From: Cerasicoccus arenae
Lineage (GTDB): Bacteria > Verrucomicrobiota > Verrucomicrobiia > Opitutales > Cerasicoccaceae
Length of the DNA stretch: 64,000 bases
Reading direction: 5' to 3'
NCBI RefSeq assembly: GCF_014651635.1
Contig: NZ_BMXG01000018.1
Location: 25,103 to 89,102, forward strand
Shown: positions 48,711 to 56,879 of the stretch, one piece after another
How positions within the stretch are numbered: the stretch's first letter is position 1
Layout: every line of letters begins with the position of its first letter
Notes under the pieces: generated by a model
What the model was told of the DNA's origin: nothing
Database searches by the model: none
The model's input: the letters and a program-made list of their open reading frames with translations, nothing else
Made by a program: the position numbers and the translations under genes

Positions 48711-49511
48711 TCACCGATCCCTCAGCGCGCACCAACCCTCCAGTGCCTCTCGGGTCACGCCATACTTCGCGGAGCAACGAGGACAGTTGACGGCAATGAC
48801 ATCATCACCGCCGAAAAGCTCATCAGCTTGATGACGGAAAATCGGCTCCAATGCGGCAAAGATACGCACATCACTACAACCACAATTCCAACGAATTTTA
48901 CGTGTCTCGATGTGGTGTAAGTCTTCGCGCTCGTCGAGCAGCATAACGTCCTCTGGTTGCACGCGGTAGAACCAATCGCGATTCCAATCTGGATGTGCGG
49001 TGAGTAGCGCATACTGCGTATCGGACAATGCAAAGAATCGCGCCGGACGTTGTTCACTGCGCTGATAATACTCCTGTGCGGCCAAAAGCGGGTCACGGCC
49101 CTCAAAATCGATATAGCTGCGATATGGGTCCTGCCCGCTCTTACCGACTTCCTGATAAAAGCTGTTGTGGTCTGCCTCGGCAACTCCCTCAGTGAATACG
49201 CGCCCGGCCACCGTGTCGTCATCGGTGTCGCCGACAAGGAACAGGTTCATCAACGGCTCTTGGAAGTTAATTGTCCACGAGAGCGCCTGCCTCCGTGGCT
49301 GCGATACACAGTGCAACGTAAAGCACGCCAACGCCCGCTGAAACATGGTGAGCAGTTCTTGCGGCGGCGCTAGATGATTATCACTCATGTGCCCACGCCA
49401 TTGCCCCAGCAATGGTGAGAAATCCGCTCGCGTCAGCAGGACGTTTCTCCCTCTCAAAAAGTGTGATTCAACCCGCGTAAGCTCAGACTCCGCAAAATAT
49501 GATTCTTCCAT
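48711..49511 (-). CDS. hslO: Hsp33-like redox chaperone
   Basis: 266 aa. The C-terminal redox switch is complete: CxC (Cys210, Cys212), 30 residues, CxxC (Cys243, Cys246). Oxidation releases zinc and activates a holdase chaperone. The N-terminal part aligns poorly by eye, so it may be a divergent member. Only 7 bp from the convergent large secreted-protein gene. Confidence 0.8.
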   Translation of the reverse strand: MEESYFAESELTRVESHFLRGRNVLLTRADFSPLLGQWRGHMSDNHLAPPQELLTMFQRALACFTLHCVSQPRRQALSWTINFQEPLMNLFLVGDTDDDTVAGRVFTEGVAEADHNSFYQEVGKSGQDPYRSYIDFEGRDPLLAAQEYYQRSEQRPARFFALSDTQYALLTAHPDWNRDWFYRVQPEDVMLLDEREDLHHIETRKIRWNCGCSDVRIFAALEPIFRHQADELFGGDDVIAVNCPRCSAKYGVTREALEGWCALRDR

Positions 49512-49654
49512 TACATCGAATTGTTAGCACGTCTGACGTCGGAGCAAGCCTCCGGTAAAAAAACCATACAGCCATAGAGGAGCACCAATGAATTTTGTCG
49601 CTGCAATTCGGGCAGACGCTCCAAACGATCAAACAGGGCGAGATCCATCATCAT

Positions 49655-50590
49655 TTAAACAACGGCACCCTGCACGGCAAGTTCGCCGCTACGCCCATCG
49701 ATCACGCCTTGGTGGACCGCGCAGACCGGGATTGCTGAACGATCAGCGAGCAGCGTTTCTGCCTCTGTCGTGAGATCAAAAAACTCGACGCCCTCGGCTT
49801 TAGCACGAGCGAGAAGATCGTCAAACAGCGATGCGTAATGTAGGCCTTCCAACTCGGCGTGAAGCGTATGCACGTGGTCGACGCCCTGTTTGAGCAAACC
49901 GATCAAGTAACGGTTGATCTCGTCGTCGGGATACTCCTCACGCCCCAACAACTCGTCGAGCGTCGGCAAAGTCGTGGAGAAATGGAGCGTTTCAAACGTT
50001 GTCTCTCCAATGCGTGGAAAGAATGCAATCGGCGCACGCGGCGCTCGTGTAGCCCATGGAGTTGGCCAACGTGTATCGCTCGCCCAAAGCAAATTCGCTG
50101 CATCGTAGATGTCTAGGCTGCGCTCATTGCTCTGCCAACCTGGCGCTCCAGCGCAACGGGCAGGTGCATCAAAAATCTCCTCAAAGGTCCACGCCGCGCG
50201 CGCATAATCCATTTGAATGCGTTCCAGCCGCATTTTGTGCAAATAATCCTGCCATTTAAAATGGTCCCAACAGTGGATCCCCACGGCAAACCCAGCATCT
50301 TGCACCGCGCGCATGGTATCAGCGTTTCGTTTACCGATTTTGGGCGCGGGCAGCAGCGTGCCATTGAGCAAAGTGCGTAAACCGTAGTTCTCCGCAACAT
50401 TCGTCCGGCGGACCTTTTGCAAAAAACCCGGACGAAAAATCCGACGGATCGCCTTGCCTGTGTTATCTGGGCCCAGCGAGAACAAGAATGTCGCAGACGC
50501 TCCATGCTTCTCGCAAATCCTCATCAATGGCTCCACGCCTTCACGCGTTCCACGGTCAGTATCGACGTCAATTTTCAGGGCTAGGCGCAT
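49655..50590 (-). CDS. ArnD-like polysaccharide deacetylase (undecaprenyl-P-Ara4FN deformylase)
   Basis: 311 aa from the ATG at 50590 (MRLALKIDVDTDRGTREGV). Shares with E. coli ArnD the start VDTxRGTREGV, FLFSLGPDNTGKAIRRI, GIHCWDHFKWQ, AGAPGW and HTLHAELEG. ArnD deformylates the aminoarabinose lipid carrier used to modify lipid A. No other arn gene is nearby, so the role may differ. A 30-residue longer start at 50680 looks unlikely. Confidence 0.82.
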   Translation of the reverse strand: MRLALKIDVDTDRGTREGVEPLMRICEKHGASATFLFSLGPDNTGKAIRRIFRPGFLQKVRRTNVAENYGLRTLLNGTLLPAPKIGKRNADTMRAVQDAGFAVGIHCWDHFKWQDYLHKMRLERIQMDYARAAWTFEEIFDAPARCAGAPGWQSNERSLDIYDAANLLWASDTRWPTPWATRAPRAPIAFFPRIGETTFETLHFSTTLPTLDELLGREEYPDDEINRYLIGLLKQGVDHVHTLHAELEGLHYASLFDDLLARAKAEGVEFFDLTTEAETLLADRSAIPVCAVHQGVIDGRSGELAVQGAVV

Positions 50591-50965
50591 CCCCTCAAAT
50601 AAGGCGAAAAATGAAGCGGAGTCTACTGAAACTTCACCCACGACGCAGTTCAGCTCAAACTTTAGCCCAGAGACACTCATTATGTATCTAATTTTTCAAT
50701 ACATAGTTAGGTTTTCAAAAATATGTAAATTCCCCAAGCCGCTGGAGCGAGAACTCCCCCCATCTGAACGAAATACAGGCGCTGTATTCATCGCCGAAAG
50801 CTTAGAGGTAGCCCAACGCGCTCTATTCAAGCGAATCAAGGTGCCTATGCCCGAAGTCTCCCTCTAAAGCAGGATATTCTCAGTTTACATACGCAAAATT
50901 GCTTGGTCAGGCCTCTGCGATTCCCTCTCGAAAACACCCATTGGATAAGCCGCAAATCGGCTTTA

Positions 50966-51040
50966 CTGCTATCGTTAGCAGCTTTCCCTAACGCCGCTCC
51001 CGTTAGAGCGTTTTGGCCTTATTTTCTTGTGCCAAAACGC
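50966..51040. promoter_or_regulatory. Array of three inverted repeats before prepilin cassette
   Basis: IR1: CTGCTA (50966-50971)/TAGCAG (50976-50981). IR2: CTAACG (50988-50993)/CGTTAG (51001-51006). IR3: perfect 10-bp GCGTTTTGGC (51008-51017)/GCCAAAACGC (51031-51040). CGTTAG also occurs at 50973-50978 inside IR1, so the central CTAACG can pair with either side but not both. This resembles an RNA switch or clustered operators. Confidence 0.5.
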
Positions 51041-51052
51041 CCTTTGTATATA
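51024..51052 (+). promoter_or_regulatory. Candidate promoter of prepilin cassette
   Basis: TTCTTG (51024-51029), 17 nt, TATATA (51047-51052), then 10 nt to the ATG at 51063. If used, the inverted repeats lie upstream of the transcript and act as DNA elements. Confidence 0.4.
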
Positions 51053-51062
51053 GTGCGCATTG

Positions 51063-51653
51063 ATGGGAGTGGTTGATCAAAGTTTACCTGAATCGTATCG
51101 AACAACTAATTCCGGAAAATCCCGCAATGGTTTTTCCTTAGTTGAGCTATTGATTTCGCTCGCGTTGTTTGGGCTGGTTGCTGCTGGGTTAGCGAGCTTA
51201 ACCATCCAGACACGAAAGATGTCGGAAACGATCATCTTCGAAGACCAAGTGATTCGATCAGTTAGTAATTTCATGGAAGAAATCCGAGGTGTAGGCCACG
51301 GACGTGTTCTTAACGTCTATAAGAAGCCGAACGATGGCTTTGACCTAACGATGCCCGACATCGATGGAATTGGTGGCAACACAAGCATCAATGTGCCGGT
51401 GGTAATCATCGACGACACTAGTATCAAATCCGGTTGGACTAATGTCGCGGTCGAAGCGACAACCAAAGATAATAAGGCTACGGCCATTACTGTTGGCCTC
51501 CGAATCGAACTCAACAATCACAACAGTTTGGGAACCGAGGACACCAGGGGCATCGAATTAATTATTCACTATCGATGGCAACTACCTTGGGAAAAGGACA
51601 ATGACTACCGCACCAGCGAAGCGATCGCATACATTGCCGATGAAACACCTTAG
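51063..51653 (+). CDS. Prepilin-type N-terminal methylation protein (PilV/GspI-like)
   Basis: 196 aa from the ATG at 51063. Type III signal peptide with cleavage at G23|FSLVELLISLALFGLVAAGL; Glu at +5 is present. The mature part is a short beta-rich minor-pilin-like domain. First gene of a four-gene cassette (gaps 29, 1 and 11 nt). The type IV pilus or type II secretion core genes are not in the window. Confidence 0.85.
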   Translation: MGVVDQSLPESYRTTNSGKSRNGFSLVELLISLALFGLVAAGLASLTIQTRKMSETIIFEDQVIRSVSNFMEEIRGVGHGRVLNVYKKPNDGFDLTMPDIDGIGGNTSINVPVVIIDDTSIKSGWTNVAVEATTKDNKATAITVGLRIELNNHNSLGTEDTRGIELIIHYRWQLPWEKDNDYRTSEAIAYIADETP

Positions 51654-51682
51654 CCAATTCCACGCAACGACAACTTACTGAC

Positions 51683-52324
51683 ATGCAAATGCGACGACAA
51701 CCATATCAGACTGGAAAAGGTTTCACTTTAGCGGAAGTCTTGATCGCTGTTACTATTTTTGCTATCGTAATCGCAATATCCAGCCAGTTCTTCATCGATT
51801 CCTACGCCACCCTTTATAAGAGCCAAACCGCACTGGAGGCCAATCGCTCTTCCCGTAACTTTCTAGATGTCCTCGCTGAAGATGGCATGGAGGCAGACTC
51901 CTTTGTCATCTATAAAGACTACTCCGGCAATGTGAAAAAAAGCCTCCGTATCACGAACGGCAATTCCGGAGACTTTCTAGTCTTAGCTGAAACCGAGTTA
52001 GGCACGCTCGAAACTGAATACATCAAGCTCATCGGATACTACGCGCAAAAACGTGAAGTAGATGAGTATTATGACGTGCTCATCTTTGAGTATGACGTGC
52101 CCAGTTCATTGAAAACCGAGCCATTGGAAACACTGGTGAACAAGGCGGTCAGCGCATCCAATAACCGACTGCTCTTCGCTCAAGTTAAGCGTATTGGATC
52201 AGAAGGGATGTTTATCAACGTCGACAGCGGCAACATTTTTACCTTCCACGGCATCCGAGTCCGTTTTCCGGAGCAGGCCCAGCCCTCAAAAATCCTTCAC
52301 ACCACTATAAACGTTCGTAGTTAA
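51683..52324 (+). CDS. Prepilin-type protein (PilW/GspJ-like)
   Basis: 213 aa. Prepilin signal GKG|FTLAEVLIAVTIFAIVIAIS with cleavage after Gly13 and Glu at +5. Mature domain of about 190 residues. Second gene of the cassette; probably a minor pilin. The ribosome site is weak. Confidence 0.85.
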   Translation: MQMRRQPYQTGKGFTLAEVLIAVTIFAIVIAISSQFFIDSYATLYKSQTALEANRSSRNFLDVLAEDGMEADSFVIYKDYSGNVKKSLRITNGNSGDFLVLAETELGTLETEYIKLIGYYAQKREVDEYYDVLIFEYDVPSSLKTEPLETLVNKAVSASNNRLLFAQVKRIGSEGMFINVDSGNIFTFHGIRVRFPEQAQPSKILHTTINVRS

Positions 52325-52325
52325 C

Positions 52326-54779
52326 ATGAATATTTCAACCCAAGCTTCTCATCATCAGCGTGGCTCAGCCATCATGGTGGTCCTGCTACTAACCACTGCT
52401 ATTGGCATTATCGCAGGCAGCGTTCTCCGGTCGAGTCTCACTGAAAAAAAGGTCAATGTGCGCAACAGTTTGCGATCGGAGGCATTGCGGGCAGCGGAAA
52501 TCGGGATTGAGCTAGCTTTCGCCGAATATGTGAATGACGTGGAGACCAATAGTGGGCTATATGCGGCGGCCGTTGCCTCCCCCATCCAGAAAATCGATCT
52601 TTCTTCACGCGGCAAGAGTTTGGTCGTGCGCAACAACATCACATCCATTGATGTAAGGTCAGAGTTCGTCCCCTTGCCAGTAAGACGCTTCATTGACGGT
52701 GAAGACCCCGCCAACGATGATGATCCGCTGAAAAACAAATTCGTCATCGAAACGAATATTAATCTCTACGCCAAAGTTGAGGCAAAGCGGGGGGGCGAAA
52801 CCGTCGAAGTTTACCTTGCAAAGACAATGGCCATTCGCGATGCGCCGCTGTTCTCACACGCAATTTTCTTTAACGACGACCTACTCTTTCACCGTAATTT
52901 CGATATCGCAGGCGATGTCCACAGCAACGGACACTTGCAACTCAATACGCACAATGGCGACGATCCTCTGAGACTTGGTGAATTAACCACAGCAGTCGGT
53001 AACGTTTACCGATTAACGACAGTTGATAGCAGCAATATGGGTAATCGCCTCTCCACTGGCGATAACTTGATCACTGTCAATGGCGACCTTGACTTGGATC
53101 ATATGAATTATAGCACATCCGGAACCGTTTACTCAAATAACATCCTAGTAAAGTCTGGGGTAGATTCACGAATGAGCGATTGGCTGGAGCATTCACAGAG
53201 CACTTTTCATGGCTCACTGATGGACAAGGCCTACGGAGTGCCGGTCTTCAAACCAGTTGGTGCGGAAGACGCACAAAAAGATAATGTTTATACGAAGAAC
53301 GTCAACGAGCTGAATAACAGTGGCTACGCGCTGATTGAGCCGCTGCTGCCATCCGGGCATTCAGCGGTTAAAAATAACGCCGCTCGTGAAGGTAAAATGG
53401 CCGCCAAGGCAGGGCTACTTCTCCGCGTTGAGCAGAATCAGGAATGGGTGCCGCGTGACTACCGCGGACGTTATACCACCAACCCATCCAAGATCGTTAA
53501 CGATAATGAATATTATGTGGTTAAAGGCTATAAATACACAACACGAGTCGAAGACGGAACTCCAGTCCTCAAATCAGTTTCTCTACCTGACCGCCTAATC
53601 GGCACGGCGAACTCCAGCATCTCATCTGTGAATTCAGGGCAGCCCTACCCAGAAAAATATTCTGAATCAAGCTCCGCAGTAACGGGCGGGTTACAAGACA
53701 CCCGGACGGGACGAAGCATGGACCTAATTACCATGGATGTATCGCGCCTCAAGGAAGTCATTGAAAGCGATCCGAGCAAACTGGATACGAGCGGGAAAAA
53801 TTTCCGAAACGAGTTTAGTAATACGTCCGACTGGAATGGCGTCGTTTATGTTGAATTTCCAACTTCTACTAATGTTGATAACAGTGCTTCAACTAATAGC
53901 ACCGATATTAACAGCAAACCCTTTCAATACGGTAGCGCTGAAACCAACATCCCCGAATTGGCTAGCCAATACGGCACTGCCAGTTGGAAACATACTCCAA
54001 AATCACGCACAGATGAAATCGTACCAATCGCAGCAGAATTCCGCACACTGGACCCAGCGGATACCGGTATGGGTCTCCAGTTGATTAAGGGATCAAACCT
54101 CCCCTCAGTCGGAGGAAATGAAGGCCTGACCGTCGCCACAAACACATCTATGTATGTCGTCGATCATTACAATGCAGATGGCAATTTCCGCACCGGAACC
54201 GGCCTGCAATATAACGACGGACGTTATGCGGATGAAGACTCCGGCCACGGCGAAGTACCAGCGGCGCTAATGGCCGACTCCGTCACCCTCCTCAGTGGTG
54301 CTTGGCCAAGTAATCGTGCCAATAGTCACAAGGGTTATTCTGGTCAGTCCTCGACCCGCAAAGCGAACGAACCACTCGAAGTTTCCGCCTGCATCGCCTC
54401 GGCCGATTATTCCGTCTATGAGTTTTTTGTCCGCTCTTTGGAGAACTGGCAGCACCTACTGAATGATTCAGATGTTGGCGGGCTGGGCCATAAGAATCCC
54501 ATCGTGGTCAAGGGCTCACTGGTCTCCTTCTGGGACTCAGAGATCCCGCTCATGAAAGATGCCTATGGCCGCGACAAGTCGAAACCAGTAGACAAATACT
54601 GGAACGAATTTGCTTCCCACGCTTTCACCACGCCGAGATTCCATCAGTTTCTAGTCGATGGTCGCTTTCCTCCCGGTACACCCACCGCACGCTTCTATGA
54701 CTTGCGTGAATACATTGTGCTCCACCGCGGAGAAGTGGCTGATAAAACAGAATTAACCAAAGTTGGTTTCACCCTTTGA
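52326..54779 (+). CDS. Large PilX/GspK-like prepilin protein
   Basis: 817 aa, far longer than ordinary PilX or GspK (about 200-350 aa). N-terminal RG|SAIMVVLLLTTAIGIIAGSVL is prepilin-like but lacks Glu5, as PilX/GspK do. The ATG follows the PilW-like stop by 1 nt. The body holds many Asn/Asp/Ser-rich beta segments and looks like an extracellular tip domain. The order PilV-, PilW-, PilX-like matches minor-pilin operons. It also recalls the prepilin cassettes described only in Verrucomicrobia (Verru_Chthon type), but I cannot confirm the exact family. Confidence 0.75.
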   Translation: MNISTQASHHQRGSAIMVVLLLTTAIGIIAGSVLRSSLTEKKVNVRNSLRSEALRAAEIGIELAFAEYVNDVETNSGLYAAAVASPIQKIDLSSRGKSLVVRNNITSIDVRSEFVPLPVRRFIDGEDPANDDDPLKNKFVIETNINLYAKVEAKRGGETVEVYLAKTMAIRDAPLFSHAIFFNDDLLFHRNFDIAGDVHSNGHLQLNTHNGDDPLRLGELTTAVGNVYRLTTVDSSNMGNRLSTGDNLITVNGDLDLDHMNYSTSGTVYSNNILVKSGVDSRMSDWLEHSQSTFHGSLMDKAYGVPVFKPVGAEDAQKDNVYTKNVNELNNSGYALIEPLLPSGHSAVKNNAAREGKMAAKAGLLLRVEQNQEWVPRDYRGRYTTNPSKIVNDNEYYVVKGYKYTTRVEDGTPVLKSVSLPDRLIGTANSSISSVNSGQPYPEKYSESSSAVTGGLQDTRTGRSMDLITMDVSRLKEVIESDPSKLDTSGKNFRNEFSNTSDWNGVVYVEFPTSTNVDNSASTNSTDINSKPFQYGSAETNIPELASQYGTASWKHTPKSRTDEIVPIAAEFRTLDPADTGMGLQLIKGSNLPSVGGNEGLTVATNTSMYVVDHYNADGNFRTGTGLQYNDGRYADEDSGHGEVPAALMADSVTLLSGAWPSNRANSHKGYSGQSSTRKANEPLEVSACIASADYSVYEFFVRSLENWQHLLNDSDVGGLGHKNPIVVKGSLVSFWDSEIPLMKDAYGRDKSKPVDKYWNEFASHAFTTPRFHQFLVDGRFPPGTPTARFYDLREYIVLHRGEVADKTELTKVGFTL

Positions 54780-54790
54780 TCGATTCAACA

Positions 54791-55549
54791 ATGCTCCGAT
54801 TCGCTTACCGCACGATCGCGGTCTTCTGCCTGACCGTGTCCGCCCTCTCCGCCCAAGAGCAACCGGCTCCATATCCAGAGGTATCTCTTTTCACGCCACC
54901 GAAAAATCCAGATGTTTATTTTAAACACGAAATAATCACGGTTACCGATGAATACGGCGAAACTCTCGACTTCAATGTACTGACTTCTCGCGACCTCACA
55001 TTGGAAACACCCCCACTCGATGGGTGGGTCGTTTCGAGTAAAGACCGTTCTCATTCCACAGTATTCAGTCACCCTTTGCTGAATGAATTGAGCCTGACCC
55101 TTGATTGCTATAAAACGGAGTCTTGGCCGGAAATTAATGAAAAAGTCTTCCAGGGCCGAATCAACGGCTTAGCAAAAGTGCTCGCCAAGGAAGGCTTCAA
55201 TCAGTTTTCGGTGAGCACTCAGGAAGAAGACTTCACCGTCACGCCTCCCACCAAAAAACTCCAAATGGCGGATGGCACAGTCGTTGAAGTCCTCAAGCGC
55301 GGTCTCACGAAGCCGTTTCGCGTAGCCGACCAGTACGCCTACGAATTGACCGCAAGGAAACTCGATAGCCAAGAAAAGGTTCTTGATGAACGCTTGATCT
55401 ACGAAACGGTCTGTGTGCACCCAATAGGCTATACTTTTGTCGCGCAGTTGAGCGGTTCGACGGAGCGCGTAGGTGCAATCAAACCTTGGCTGAACCATTT
55501 CCTCCTGCATTCTCAGGAGAATGAGTCCGCGCTCGAACTGCGCCAATAG
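54791..55549 (+). CDS. Exported protein linked to prepilin cassette, function unknown
   Basis: 252 aa from the ATG at 54791; the TTG at 54776 would overlap the previous stop. Signal peptide MLRFAYRTIAVFCLTVSALSAQ. Beta-rich body with no recognised family (ITVTDEYGETLDFNVLTSRDL, cited as an example). Last gene of the cassette, so it probably works with the pilin-like proteins. Confidence 0.7.
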   Translation: MLRFAYRTIAVFCLTVSALSAQEQPAPYPEVSLFTPPKNPDVYFKHEIITVTDEYGETLDFNVLTSRDLTLETPPLDGWVVSSKDRSHSTVFSHPLLNELSLTLDCYKTESWPEINEKVFQGRINGLAKVLAKEGFNQFSVSTQEEDFTVTPPTKKLQMADGTVVEVLKRGLTKPFRVADQYAYELTARKLDSQEKVLDERLIYETVCVHPIGYTFVAQLSGSTERVGAIKPWLNHFLLHSQENESALELRQ

Positions 55550-55638
55550 TCCAGTGCCTAAATTTCAGAAGCGGAACGCTTTCTGCTATGGGTTCTTGTT
55601 TGCCAAAGGCCAGTTGGCCATTATGGTAATCCCAGCCC

Positions 55639-56835
55639 ATGAGCCATCAGATTCTACACGTCAACGAGCCTACACCTGTCCCTCCTTTCGAGGAACGCGG
55701 TAACATCCCTGATATCCGCAAAGCTGGTCTAGACCCCGACTTCTGGTATCCACTGGCCCGTAGTAAGGATGTCGCAATGGGCAAGGCGCGTGCGGTTACT
55801 TTTGCTGGCGATCCGATTGCGCTCGTACGCAGCAAGGAAGCTGGCTTATTCGCCGTGGAGGATCGTTGCGCTCACCGCCAAGTCCCACTCAGCGTAGGCG
55901 TTGTGGAAGACGGCGGCATTAAGTGCGGCTATCACGGTTGGAAATTTGACTGCACCGGCAGTTGCACCAGCGTTCCCTACTTGGACAAATGCACGCTCCA
56001 CCCCAATAGTATTAAGGCTTACCCCTGCAAAGAGCGCTATGGGCTGATTTTTGTGTTCCCCGGCGATCCAGCCAAGGCCGACTCCGTTCCTTTTCCAGAA
56101 ACGCCCGCCGCCGAAGACTCGCGCTACAAAGTCCGCACTCTAGACCGTCGTATCAACTGCCACTGGTCGTTCATGCACGAGAACCTGATGGACATGAACC
56201 ACCAGTTCCTGCACCGCAAGCTGATGGGCAAGATTCAGACCCGCTTCCTCGGTAAACGCGAGGGCGACAACTGGGTAGAGGTCGATTACTCCTTCTATCG
56301 CAAAGGTGGTAAACAAAGCCTTGGCGAAAAAGTCATGATCCAGCGCAGCGGCGGTGCCAAGGAAATCAAAGAGGCAGACGCCAAGGCCGAAGCCGAAGCC
56401 CAAGGCATTAAGACGCGCGACATCATGACGATTCGCACCGAGTATCCCTACCAGCGCCTCCGGTTCTGGACCGCAGGCAGCAAGGACCCCGCACTCGATT
56501 TGTGGAATCTCTACTTCCCCGTCGACCGCGAACAGCGCATCAATCAAACCTATGGCCTCATGTGCATCCAGCGCCCTGCCAAGGTCGGCTTCCTGCTCGA
56601 TGTCTTTTGGCCGGCGGTGGTCTGGTTTACCAACGGTATTTTCAGCGAAGACAAGTGGATCTGCGAGCTTGAGCAAGCGGCATTCGATGCTCAGGGCGAA
56701 GACTGGAACCACGAGATTTTTCCCGCGATTCAGAGCGTTAGACGTGTCATCACCAGCAACAGCGTCCCAATTCGAGCTAGTTGGAAGGGCAGCAAATCCG
56801 CACCGGAACACGTCCGCGCCCGTGCTGAGGCCTAG
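55639..56835 (+). CDS. Rieske-type aromatic-ring/Chl-like oxygenase
   Basis: 398 aa. Rieske [2Fe-2S] site CAH at 77-79 and CGYH at 96-99 with the expected spacing. The mononuclear iron site is in HENLMDMNHQFLHR (two His plus an acidic residue). Resembles the PaO/VanA-like group of Rieske mono-oxygenases. Cytoplasmic; needs a separate reductase, not seen nearby. Substrate unknown. Confidence 0.85.
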   Translation: MSHQILHVNEPTPVPPFEERGNIPDIRKAGLDPDFWYPLARSKDVAMGKARAVTFAGDPIALVRSKEAGLFAVEDRCAHRQVPLSVGVVEDGGIKCGYHGWKFDCTGSCTSVPYLDKCTLHPNSIKAYPCKERYGLIFVFPGDPAKADSVPFPETPAAEDSRYKVRTLDRRINCHWSFMHENLMDMNHQFLHRKLMGKIQTRFLGKREGDNWVEVDYSFYRKGGKQSLGEKVMIQRSGGAKEIKEADAKAEAEAQGIKTRDIMTIRTEYPYQRLRFWTAGSKDPALDLWNLYFPVDREQRINQTYGLMCIQRPAKVGFLLDVFWPAVVWFTNGIFSEDKWICELEQAAFDAQGEDWNHEIFPAIQSVRRVITSNSVPIRASWKGSKSAPEHVRARAEA

Positions 56836-56879
56836 CCCGCAGAGCTAACTGCCCTGCCTTGCGCTGCCCATTTACACGC

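Larger units (their letters stand above)
50591..51059. other. Intergenic region before prepilin cassette
   Basis: 469 bp. A small open frame (ATG 50682 to stop 50867, 61 codons) has no family match and weak context; it could be a remnant. The second half holds the inverted-repeat array at 50966-51040 and the promoter-like TTCTTG/TATATA pair. Confidence 0.5.

Noticed and set aside
50682..50867. Small gene upstream of the prepilin cassette
   Set aside because: 61 codons with no family match, no ribosome site and no conserved context; kept only as a note in the intergenic entry.
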